Assembly (NCBI RefSeq): GCF_037658235.1 | Contig: NZ_JBBJLN010000002.1 | Location: 186,001 to 250,000, forward strand | DNA length: 64,000 bases | From: Yunchengibacter salinarum | GTDB taxonomy: Bacteria > Pseudomonadota > Alphaproteobacteria > Sphingomonadales > Kordiimonadaceae | Reading direction: 5' to 3' | Shown here: one piece after another, positions 42,597 to 50,824 of the stretch | How the letters are laid out: the number at the start of each line of letters is the position of its first letter | Numbering within the stretch: position 1 is the stretch's first letter | Position numbers and translations under genes: made by a program | Notes under the pieces: generated by a model | What the model was told of the DNA's origin: nothing | Database searches by the model: none | The model's input: only the letters and a program-made list of their open reading frames with translations

Positions 42597-43423
42597 TGGA
42601 AGCCCGCTCGGTCAGCCTTTTGCACCGGGGCCGCGCGCTGGTGGACGATTGCTCGCTGCGCCTTGCGCCGGGACAGGTCACCGCCATTCTCGGACCCAAC
42701 GGGGCGGGCAAGTCCAGCCTGATGGGGCTGCTGACCGGTGCTCGCACGCCCGACAGGGGGGCGGTCATGCTGGGCGGGCGGCCCCTGGCCTATTGGCCCG
42801 GCCCGGCGCTGGCCCGGCGCCGCGCCGTGCTGGACCAGATGCCGCCGCCCGCGCCGGGTATGCGGGCGGTGGACATGGTGATGATGGGCCGCGACCCCTA
42901 TATGGGGCTGGAAAGTGCGTCTGACAGCCAGGGCATCGTGGAATGGGCGCTGCACCAGGCCCATGTGACGGACCTGGCCGGGCGAATCATGACCACCCTG
43001 TCCGGCGGTGAGCAACAGCGCGTTCATCTGGCCCGTGCGCTCGCCCAGATCGGCCCCCTCGGCACCGCCCGACCGGGGGACGGGGCGCCCCGCGTGCCGC
43101 CGGTCCTGTTTCTGGACGAGCCCACCAACAATCTGGACCTGACCCACCAGCAAAGCGTGCTGGGCGTTGCCGAAGACCTGGCCCGCGCGGGCGCGGCGGT
43201 CTGCGTGGTGCTGCACGATCCCAATCTGGCGCTGGCCTTTGCCCACCGCGCGGTGGTGTTGAACCAGGGGGGCATGGTGGCGGACGGGCCGCCGCACGGC
43301 GTGCTGACCCCGCGCCTGATGAAATCGGTTTTCAAGCTGGACATGACCCTTGCAAAGGTGCCGGACGGCCCGTCCGTTCTGGTGCCCGTGCCACGGACGG
43401 CGCCAGCCGAACCGGCCGTCTGA
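42593..43423 (+). CDS. hmuV: Heme ABC transporter ATP-binding protein
   Basis: ATPase that drives heme import through HmuU. Walker A is GPNGAGKSSLMG, the signature is LSGGEQQRVHLARAL and Walker B is VLFLDEPTNNLD, followed by the H-loop VVLHDPNLAL. At 276 residues it is typical of HmuV, including the short insertion between signature and Walker B. It is coupled to hmuU by an ATGA overlap. The IsdG-type monooxygenase follows 49 nt later. Confidence 0.95.
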   Translation: MMEARSVSLLHRGRALVDDCSLRLAPGQVTAILGPNGAGKSSLMGLLTGARTPDRGAVMLGGRPLAYWPGPALARRRAVLDQMPPPAPGMRAVDMVMMGRDPYMGLESASDSQGIVEWALHQAHVTDLAGRIMTTLSGGEQQRVHLARALAQIGPLGTARPGDGAPRVPPVLFLDEPTNNLDLTHQQSVLGVAEDLARAGAAVCVVLHDPNLALAFAHRAVVLNQGGMVADGPPHGVLTPRLMKSVFKLDMTLAKVPDGPSVLVPVPRTAPAEPAV

Positions 43424-43472
43424 CACATCCTTCAAACACCAACCAACCCACAAACAGGAAAGGACTGATCCC

Positions 43473-43793
43473 ATGTTTATTGCCATGAACCGCTTTCAGG
43501 TGGTCAAGGGAGAGGAAGAGAACTTCGAACGTGTCTGGCGCGAGCGGGACACCTATCTGGGCGAGATGGAAGGCTTTAGGGAATTCCATCTGCTGCGCGG
43601 CCCGGAAGCGGATGAATACACGCTCTATTCCTCCCATACCGTCTGGGAAAGCGAAGACGCCTTCCGCGCCTGGACTCGATCGGAAGCCTTCGCCGAAGCC
43701 CACCGCAATGCGGGCGCCAACAAGCACATGTATCTGGGCGGCCCGAAATTCGAGGGCTTCACCGTGGTCCAGCAGCACGGTGGGGATGTTTGA
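43473..43793 (+). CDS. IsdG-type heme-degrading monooxygenase (ABM fold)
   Basis: A 106-residue antibiotic-biosynthesis-monooxygenase-fold protein that probably opens the heme ring to release iron in the cytoplasm. The three residues required in IsdG/IsdI appear at matching positions: Asn6 (MFIAMNRF), Trp67 (FRAWTRSE) and His77 (AEAHRNAG). The frame is open upstream within hmuV, but ATG 43473 has AGGAAAGGA before it and gives the family length. Its position as the last gene of hmuTUV supports heme-iron use. Biliverdin versus staphylobilin-type products cannot be predicted. Confidence 0.85.
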   Translation: MFIAMNRFQVVKGEEENFERVWRERDTYLGEMEGFREFHLLRGPEADEYTLYSSHTVWESEDAFRAWTRSEAFAEAHRNAGANKHMYLGGPKFEGFTVVQQHGGDV

Positions 43794-43802
43794 TTGTAAG
43801 CT

Positions 43803-44175
43803 TTGGCCGCTTGTGCGGCCCGGCTCTTTTACCGCTCACGCAAGCGTGCTGCGCACGCGCTCCGCGAGGGCGCCGCTGGGGCGGCGGGGCGCGGTCGCGC
43901 CCTCCGCTCATCCCGCGCAGTGGCGGGATGGCGGTAGAGGCAACGCCGAGTGGGGGTTTGGGGCTGTTTGTTTGCCGCTCACGCCTTGGCCGCTTGCGCG
44001 GCCCGGCTCTTTTACCGCTCACGCAAGCGTGCTGCGCACGCGCTCTGCGAGGGCGCCGCAGGGGCGGCGGGCCACGCTTGTGGCCTCCGCTCATCCCGCG
44101 CAGTGGCGGGATGGCGGTAGAGGCGGCGTTGGTGCGGGTTTGGGGCTGTTTTTTTACCGCTCACGCAGGCGTGCT
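43803..44175. repeat. Repeat array B: inverted, rearranged copies of the 142-nt unit
   Basis: Reverse-complement copies of array A. ACCGCTCACG-type unit starts occur at 43831, 43973 (as GCCGCTCACG, about 142 nt on), 44014 and 44156 (142 nt after 44014). A 41-nt segment around 43974-44014 repeats the block TTGGCCGCTTG...CGGCCCGGCTCTTTT, also seen at 43803. The last partial copy runs into the 3' end of the fliK-like gene and supplies its TGA stop. It fills the gap between the convergent monooxygenase and fliK-like genes. Confidence 0.85.
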
Positions 44176-46617
44176 TTGTAGAAGGCGGTCGCTGACCAGC
44201 GAGAGCGGTGCGTTGTCTTCAATGGTCAGGCGGGCGCTGAAGCCGCCCGCCGATGCCGTGTCCGCCAGCAGGCCCGGCAGCCGGGTTTTCAGGTCATCGG
44301 GCAGGGCGGCGCTGGCGCGCAGGATCAGGGACAACTGATTCCGGCCCCAGCGGCCATCAAGCTGGGTGGGGCCAAAAGCCGTGAAACGGGTTTCGATCAG
44401 GAACCGTTTTTCGCCCGCCATGCAGGGGTCTTCCCCGTCGTGGTGGTCATCCTCCCCGCCGTCAGGGCTCAACACGGCCAGAAGCGGTGCGCCGCTCTGG
44501 CCCGCATCAAGGGGCAGGAAAAAGCCCCGCCAGTCGCCGCGTGTCTCCCCGTCGCGGCGGCTTTCCACGCGCCCGGCAAGCCGCATCAGGCGACCCACAT
44601 CGCCGCGCAGCCGTTCCAGCAGGCGCGGCGCCGATTGTTGCAGCGCCTGCCGGGCCTGCTCGCCGATCCATTGATCCACCGATCCGCCCCGAAGCGCGGC
44701 CATGAAGAACAGCAGGCTGTTGGCAAGCCGCCCGCCGCCGCTTGCACTGCGGGCTGCCAGGTCCGCCGCCACGGCGGGGATGCCGCCCGTGGACGCCGCC
44801 ATAGTGGCCGGGTCCGTCCCGCCGGACGATGCGAAAAGCGGCGCCGAAGTGTTTTGGGGTAAAGCGCTTTGGGGGGCTGCCGGGGGCACGCCCGCTTCGG
44901 TCGATCCGGCATGGGCGTCGCCGGGTGCGCCGCCCGCTGGCCCGCCCGCCGCGCCACTGGCCGAGGCGGGTGCATCCAGACCGCCTAGGGTGGCCACCGC
45001 TTCCCGGAAGGCGGGCCACTGTTCCGCCAGGCGCCCCACGGGCAGGCTGCCCGTGGTGGGGAATGAGTCTCGCGGGGCGGTGATCTCCACATGGCCACCG
45101 GCCTCAGGCATGGCGGCGGCGGGTACGCTGGCCATCAGGCTGCGTCCGTCCGCCAGAGTCAGCACAACGGGTACCGGCCCGATCAGGCCGGGCATTGCGC
45201 TGCCGGGGGGCGGCGCCGCGCTGGCCGGCCTTCCGGTGCTGTGGGTTGGTATGTCCGCGCGTTGTGCCGATCTTTCGGCGGCCTGTGCGGGCGCCGCCCC
45301 CTCTGCGGGCCGTATGCGCACATCGGTGACGGTCACCGACGATTGTGGCGGCGGGCTGTCCGGCGGCCAGTAATCGGCCCGCACGGGGTCTGGCTCTGCC
45401 GGGGGCATGGGGCTGCGGGTCGGGCGCAGGGTGGCATCCGCCAGGGTCAGGGCGGGCGGTGTGGCTTTCCCCGCTGCGGGCGCGGATGGGGTGGCGAGGC
45501 CCGTGGGGCCGGGGTCTTCCGTCATGCGGCGCACCAGCGCTTCGGCGGCGGCCTGCGGGTCCGTTTCGGTGATGCGTACCTGTTGCCCCACCAGCGGGGT
45601 CACGGTTTCGGCGGGCATGAACAAGCGTTGCCGATCCGTGGTCAGCTTCAGCATGGGGGGCGGGGCCGTGTGATCGGGCGTTTCGGCCAGCGCCGCCACC
45701 TCCGCCGGACGGGCGGTTTCCACCGTGCGAATCACCTGCGTGTCGGTATCGGGCGGGGTGCTGGCCGCCGCATCCGCGGGAAGCAGATGCAGGGCGCGGG
45801 CGTATCCCGTTTCGGTGAAGGCGGGCAGGGTTAGCGGCGCTGCCGGCAAGGGGCGCGCGGTTTCACCGGGCGGTGTGCCATCGGTGCGTTCGCCGCCGGG
45901 GGCGGCAATTGCGGCAAAATGGCTGTAGGCCGTATGGGCGGCCCGCAGGCGCGCCTGCTGCGTGTCCATGGACGCAGCGGGCTGGTCGGCGCGGGCACTG
46001 TCCCGCGACCCGGTGGGGGGAAGCTGGTCCGCTCCACGGGGCAGGGCGCGCCGGGTATAGGTCAGCGTGGGGTGGGCCGCGACCGGGCCGTGCGCGGGCT
46101 GGTCATGCGGGGATTGGCCGGGCAGCGGCTCTACCCCCTCCGGCGGCGGCGCGCCCGCATGAAGGCTGATGACGGTCAGGTCCACCCTGGGCGCGGGGTC
46201 CAGCGGGCGACTGTTATGCGCGGTCAAGCGCCCCGCAAGCGCGTGGCCCGCCTCAGTGATGATCATTTCCACCCGGTCGCCCGGCGCCAGTTCGGGGCCG
46301 CCTTCCACCGCCAGCCGCATGGCGGCACTGTCCACGATGGGGCGGTTTTCGCTGTCCAGCCGAACCACGGTTACGGCCATGCTGTCGCCGCGATCCAGAT
46401 GGGCGGTGGCCGCCGCGATCGAGACCGCCGGGTCCCGGTGCGGATGCGGCCTGCTGCCGGACTGGCCGGGATCACTCTCCTGCCGGGCATGAGAGCCGCC
46501 GTCCCGCTCCGGTGGCGGGTTTTGCTGGTGATCGCGCCTGGTTCGAACCGTTTCCAGCGGCTCCCGCACGGCGCGGGTATGGCCTTCGCTGGGCGGCGGC
46601 CCGGAAAATTCGCTCAT
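44161..46617 (-). CDS. Large FliK-like protein at end of the fliF operon
   Basis: An 818-residue protein with a long low-complexity Pro/Ala/Gly-rich region (about residues 1-620) and a folded C-terminal 190 residues (VDQWIGEQARQALQQSAPRL; FLIETRFTAFGPTQLDGRWG; LILRASAALPDDLKTRLPGL). This disordered-plus-compact-C-terminus plan resembles flagellar hook-length control proteins, but a classical FliK lies at 60.5 kb, so the function is uncertain. It lies 68 nt after flhG and is probably the last gene of the operon. Its final residues and TGA stop coincide with repeat array B. ATG 46617. Confidence 0.6.
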   Translation of the reverse strand: MSEFSGPPPSEGHTRAVREPLETVRTRRDHQQNPPPERDGGSHARQESDPGQSGSRPHPHRDPAVSIAAATAHLDRGDSMAVTVVRLDSENRPIVDSAAMRLAVEGGPELAPGDRVEMIITEAGHALAGRLTAHNSRPLDPAPRVDLTVISLHAGAPPPEGVEPLPGQSPHDQPAHGPVAAHPTLTYTRRALPRGADQLPPTGSRDSARADQPAASMDTQQARLRAAHTAYSHFAAIAAPGGERTDGTPPGETARPLPAAPLTLPAFTETGYARALHLLPADAAASTPPDTDTQVIRTVETARPAEVAALAETPDHTAPPPMLKLTTDRQRLFMPAETVTPLVGQQVRITETDPQAAAEALVRRMTEDPGPTGLATPSAPAAGKATPPALTLADATLRPTRSPMPPAEPDPVRADYWPPDSPPPQSSVTVTDVRIRPAEGAAPAQAAERSAQRADIPTHSTGRPASAAPPPGSAMPGLIGPVPVVLTLADGRSLMASVPAAAMPEAGGHVEITAPRDSFPTTGSLPVGRLAEQWPAFREAVATLGGLDAPASASGAAGGPAGGAPGDAHAGSTEAGVPPAAPQSALPQNTSAPLFASSGGTDPATMAASTGGIPAVAADLAARSASGGGRLANSLLFFMAALRGGSVDQWIGEQARQALQQSAPRLLERLRGDVGRLMRLAGRVESRRDGETRGDWRGFFLPLDAGQSGAPLLAVLSPDGGEDDHHDGEDPCMAGEKRFLIETRFTAFGPTQLDGRWGRNQLSLILRASAALPDDLKTRLPGLLADTASAGGFSARLTIEDNAPLSLVSDRLLQSTPA

Positions 46618-46685
46618 GGCCGCAGACTTCCCGCATCAATGGCAATGGGGGCGCAGGGTCCTTGAAACGCGGGCAGGGGCGCCCC

Positions 46686-47480
46686 TCAGCTTCCTTTTGT
46701 CAGCCGACCGGCGAGCGCCTTGATGTCCGCCGCCGCTTCCGATTGCGGATGGCGCGCCAGAAGCGGCACCTGTGCCCGCACGCTGTCGCCAACCCGGCTG
46801 TCTGAGCGTATGATACCGGCAAGCGGCGGAGAAATCTTCAAAAATCCTTCACAGGCACGCTTGATGGCCTCATAGGCCCGTTCCCCGGAGCGCTTGTCCG
46901 CCACATTGTTCACCACGATCATGATATCCGCCTTGGGGTTGCGCATGGCGGTGAGCTTGATGAAGGCATAGGCATCGGTGAGCGATGTGGGGTCGCCGGT
47001 CATCACGGTCAGGATCTTGCCTTTGTGGTGGGAAAGCGTGGTCACGGACTGATCCACCCCGGCGGCCAGATCCAGCAGCACATGATCATAGTCGCTGGCC
47101 AGGTCGATCAGGTCGCCGCGCATGGATTCCAGCTTCTGGCGGGCCAGTTGGCCCAGTGCGCCGGAACCGGATTTGCCCGGCACGATATCATAGCCGATGG
47201 GGTCGCCCTTGGCGCTGTGGCTGTCGATCACGTCCCGCATGGTCCGCTGGCCTGAGATCACGTCGCCCAGGTCCCGATCCGGCATCAGGCCGAGCTGGAT
47301 GTCCACATTGGCGAGCCCCAGGTCGCCATCGAACAACAGGACGCGCCGGTTCATGTAAGCCAGCGCCTGTGACAGCGTGACGGACACCCATGTCTTGCCC
47401 ACGCCCCCCTTCCCGGAGGCCACGGTGATCAGCCGGCGCTGCGCCTGTTCTGCGTCCTTGTGTGCTGTGTCTGTGGTCAT
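46686..47480 (-). CDS. flhG: MinD-like flagellar number regulator FlhG
   Basis: A MinD/ParA-type ATPase (also called FleN or YlxH) that limits flagellar number and partners FlhF. The deviant Walker A is ASGKGGVGKTWVSVTLS, followed by LLFDGDLGLANVDIQLGL and the typical FlhG region YDIVPGKSGSGALGQLA. At 264 residues it is normal. ATG 47480 (MTTDTAHKDAEQAQ) is chosen; the longer open frame overlaps flhF. It lies 22 nt after flhF. Confidence 0.93.
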   Translation of the reverse strand: MTTDTAHKDAEQAQRRLITVASGKGGVGKTWVSVTLSQALAYMNRRVLLFDGDLGLANVDIQLGLMPDRDLGDVISGQRTMRDVIDSHSAKGDPIGYDIVPGKSGSGALGQLARQKLESMRGDLIDLASDYDHVLLDLAAGVDQSVTTLSHHKGKILTVMTGDPTSLTDAYAFIKLTAMRNPKADIMIVVNNVADKRSGERAYEAIKRACEGFLKISPPLAGIIRSDSRVGDSVRAQVPLLARHPQSEAAADIKALAGRLTKGS

Positions 47481-47502
47481 GTCTGGCTTGACTTTCTTTC
47501 GG

Positions 47503-48534
47503 CTATTGGTCGCGTTTCGGCTGGCTGTCATTCCCGGCGCCGCGCCCTTTGGGCAAAGCCGTGAGCAGGCGGGCCAGCGCCATGGGGGAGGCGGTTTCCA
47601 GCCCTTCCGCCACAAAGGGGCTGCGGCTGATGGCGGCCATGGCGAGCCTGCCGGGCCGCGCGGCGGTGATCAGGTTACCATAGCGCCGCGCGGCATCCAG
47701 CCGGGTTGCGATGAAGCGCTGGCAGCCCATGCGGGAAAAGACCTCCGCGATCTCCTCCCCGTCCGTGGGGTCCAGCCCGGCGGGCATCACCAGCACGGGT
47801 TCCGCATCCACCGCGCGGGTGAAGCGCAGCAGCAGTTCCAGTTCCTGAATGTCGAACGGGTTGGCGCCGGGTGTGTCGATCAGGGTCAGATTGCCCACCC
47901 GGTGGCCGCCCTGAAGGGCGTTGGCCAGGTCTTCCGGGGTATCCGCCTGTACCACCTTTTGCCGCATCAGCCTGGCGAAATGGTCCAGTTGCGCAATGCC
48001 GGTGGCCTTCACCGTGTCGGTGGAGATCAGTGTAATGGTTCGCTCGTGGAGAACCGCGTCCGCCGTCAGCTTGGCGGCGCAGATGGTCTTGCCCACGCCC
48101 GGCGGCCCCACCAGCATGATGGGGCGGGCGGTGGCATCGGTCAGCGGGGAGAAGCGCAGAACCGTATCCAGCGCGTCGGCAAAGGCTTCCACAAGGGTGC
48201 CGCCTTCCACCGCCTCCACCGCCTCGGTCAGGTGGCTGCCCGTGGCATAGGGAATGGCGTGATGGTTGAGCACGGCGGTCACGTCCGCCTGGTCGAAGTC
48301 CTTGCTTCGGGGCAGCGGGTGCGAAACCTCGAACTCGCTGGGGGTCTGGTCCGGCTCCGGGGTGGTTTCCGGCGGCGGCGGGGTGGCGCCGGCCTCAAGC
48401 GCGGCGGTGACGCGCACGCCGCCCACGTCGCGCCCTTCCTCGCTGGAAATGATGATGGCGTCCGGTCCCATTTCCCGGCGGACCATCTCCATCACCTCGC
48501 TCATGGACTGGGCGTGGAATGTCTTTAACCGCAT
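47503..48534 (-). CDS. flhF: SRP-type GTPase FlhF
   Basis: Signal-recognition-particle-like GTPase that places the flagellum at the pole. The N-terminus MRLKTFHAQSMSEVMEMVRR is the standard FlhF B-domain start. The NG domain has P-loop VGPPGVGKTICAAKL, STDTVKATGIAQLDHFA and TLIDTPGANPFD (G3, with DTPG in place of the commoner DTAG). At 343 residues it is compact because the linker is short. ATG 48534. Cotranscribed with flhA upstream and flhG downstream. Confidence 0.94.
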   Translation of the reverse strand: MRLKTFHAQSMSEVMEMVRREMGPDAIIISSEEGRDVGGVRVTAALEAGATPPPPETTPEPDQTPSEFEVSHPLPRSKDFDQADVTAVLNHHAIPYATGSHLTEAVEAVEGGTLVEAFADALDTVLRFSPLTDATARPIMLVGPPGVGKTICAAKLTADAVLHERTITLISTDTVKATGIAQLDHFARLMRQKVVQADTPEDLANALQGGHRVGNLTLIDTPGANPFDIQELELLLRFTRAVDAEPVLVMPAGLDPTDGEEIAEVFSRMGCQRFIATRLDAARRYGNLITAARPGRLAMAAISRSPFVAEGLETASPMALARLLTALPKGRGAGNDSQPKRDQ

Positions 48535-48626
48535 TTAGGCGTCAACCCGACTGAAGGTGGACGGGCGCACGCGCAAAGAAAGGCATGATGTGCGACCCGA
48601 TGATGGTTTTTCTTTACACGCTCTGA

Positions 48627-50765
48627 TCAGATCTGTCCAAGGGTCTGAATTTTTGCCTGAGGGTGAATTTCGTTCTGGCTCATCACCACGGTGGCGGGGC
48701 GGAAACGCTCGATGATGGACCGCACATAGGGCCGCACCAGCGGGCTGGTGAGCAGCACCGGGTTCTGGCCGCGATCCGCCTGCTGATCGAACGCCATGCG
48801 CACGGCGCCAATGAATTCCTGCAACTGGCTGGGCGGCATGGCAAGCTGCTTGTCTTCGCCGGGGCCGACCAGATTTTCCGAAAAGGCCTGTTCCCACTGG
48901 GGCGACAGGGTCAGCAGGGGCACGAAGCCTTCCGCTGATTGATTGGTGGCGCAAAGCTGGCGTGCTAGGCGGGTGCGCACATGTTCCGTGACCTGGGTGA
49001 TGTTCTGGGTGAAGCCCGTGGCCTCGGCGATGCCTTCCAGAATGGTGGACAGGTCCCGGATCGAGACCCGCTCGGCCAGCAGGGTTTGAAGCACGCGCTG
49101 AATGCCGGATGTGGTGATCTGGGCGGGAACGATGTCCGAGAGCAGCTTCTGGTGCTCGCCGCTCAGATCGTCCAGCAGTTTCTGGGTTTCGGCATAGCTG
49201 AGCAGTTCGGACATGTTGTCCTTGATCACCTCGGTCAGATGGGTGGTGATCACCGTGGCCGCATCCACCACCGTATAGCCGCGGAACTGCGCTTCTTCCT
49301 GGCTGCCCCCGTCGATCCAGGTGGCGGGCAGGCCGAAGGCGGGCTCCGTGGTGGATTCGCCCGGAATCTGGACCGGTTCGCCCCGCGGGTCCATCACCAG
49401 CAACATGCCGGGGCGCACATCGCCGCGGCCCACTTCCGTTTCCTTGACGCGCAGCACATAGGTGTTCGAGCCAAGCTGCATATTATCCAGAATCCGCACG
49501 GACGGCATCACGAAGCCCATTTCGCTGGCCAGTTGCCGGCGCAGGGCCTTCACCTGATCCGTCAGGCGGAATCCGTTGTCGTCATTGATCAGGGTGAGCA
49601 GGCCATAGCCCAGCTCCAGCCGCAACTGGTCGATGGCGAGGGCGGTGGTGATGGGCTCTTCCTGCGGGGTGCTGTCAGCCTGCTGCTGTTCCACCAGGGC
49701 GCGCTCCGCCTCGGCGGCCACATCGCCGGCCTGGCGGCGGGAAAGATACCAGGCGGTGTAGCCCAGCGTTCCCCCCATCAGCGTGAAGGGCACAAAGGGC
49801 AGGCCGGGCAGGAAGCCCATGGCCAGCAACAGCCCGCTGGAAACCCCCAGTGCGCGGGGATAGGCGGTGAGCTGGCCGATCAGGGCCTCGTTGGTTTTCT
49901 GGTCCATGCCCGCCTTGGTCACCAGCAGGCCCGCGGCGGTGGAGATGATGAGCGCCGGAATCTGTGAGATCAGGCCGTCGCCCATGGTCAGGATGGTATA
50001 GTTGTTCAGCGCGTCCTCGAACGACATGTCCTGCATGACAATGCCGATCAATATGCCGCCAATGATGTTGATGCCGGTGATCAGAAGCCCGGCAACGGCG
50101 TCCCCGCGCACGAATTTGGACGCGCCGTCCATGGAGCCGAAAAAATTGCTTTCGTTCTGAAGTTCCAGGCGCCGTTCCTTGGCTTCCTGTTCGTCGATCA
50201 GGCCGGCGGACATGTCCGCGTCAATGGCCATCTGCTTGCCGGGCATGGCATCCAGCGAGAAGCGGGCGGCCACTTCGGCGATCCGGCCAGACCCCTTGGT
50301 GATGACGATGAAATTGACGATCACCAGAATGATGAAGACGATCACGCCCACGATCACACTGCCGCCCATCATGAAGGCGCCGAACGCCTCGATCACCGCG
50401 CCCGCCGCGTCCGTGCCCGTATGGCCTTCCGACAGGATCAGGCGCGTGGAGGCCACATTGAGCGACAGGCGCAACATGGTGGCGACCAGCAGAACGCTTG
50501 GAAAACTGTTGAAATTGAGCGGCTTTTCGATGAACAGCGTGGTCATCAGGATCATCACCGAAAAGGTGACGCTGATCGCCAGCATCATGTCCAGCAGCAT
50601 GGCGGGCATGGGCAGGATCAGCACCAGCAGGATCATCACGAAGCCGAGCGCGAAGCCCACATCGGTGCTTCTGAGCGGCGCGAACAGGGCGCCCAGATTC
50701 ACGCCGCCGCCCTGGCCCGCTGCCTGGCCGCCTTCGGTGGTTTCATTGCCTGCGCTGTCACTCAT
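48627..50765 (-). CDS. flhA: Flagellar export gate protein FlhA
   Basis: Core inner-membrane component of the flagellar secretion gate. The N-terminal half has about eight helices (VGFALGFVMILLVLILPMPA; DMMLAISVTFSVMILMTTLF) with the conserved FHIPEP-type cytoplasmic loop region (GRIAEVAARFSLDAMPGKQM). The C-terminal cytoplasmic ring domain ends RPATVVMSQNEIHPQAKIQ. At 712 residues it is full length. ATG 50765. It lies between flbD and flhF in the long minus-strand operon. Confidence 0.96.
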   Translation of the reverse strand: MSDSAGNETTEGGQAAGQGGGVNLGALFAPLRSTDVGFALGFVMILLVLILPMPAMLLDMMLAISVTFSVMILMTTLFIEKPLNFNSFPSVLLVATMLRLSLNVASTRLILSEGHTGTDAAGAVIEAFGAFMMGGSVIVGVIVFIILVIVNFIVITKGSGRIAEVAARFSLDAMPGKQMAIDADMSAGLIDEQEAKERRLELQNESNFFGSMDGASKFVRGDAVAGLLITGINIIGGILIGIVMQDMSFEDALNNYTILTMGDGLISQIPALIISTAAGLLVTKAGMDQKTNEALIGQLTAYPRALGVSSGLLLAMGFLPGLPFVPFTLMGGTLGYTAWYLSRRQAGDVAAEAERALVEQQQADSTPQEEPITTALAIDQLRLELGYGLLTLINDDNGFRLTDQVKALRRQLASEMGFVMPSVRILDNMQLGSNTYVLRVKETEVGRGDVRPGMLLVMDPRGEPVQIPGESTTEPAFGLPATWIDGGSQEEAQFRGYTVVDAATVITTHLTEVIKDNMSELLSYAETQKLLDDLSGEHQKLLSDIVPAQITTSGIQRVLQTLLAERVSIRDLSTILEGIAEATGFTQNITQVTEHVRTRLARQLCATNQSAEGFVPLLTLSPQWEQAFSENLVGPGEDKQLAMPPSQLQEFIGAVRMAFDQQADRGQNPVLLTSPLVRPYVRSIIERFRPATVVMSQNEIHPQAKIQTLGQI

Positions 50766-50824
50766 GTTTCAATCCGTCAAAGGCCGCGCGCGGCGGTACC
50801 GCGGGGCGGTGTTCATCGCGGTGC

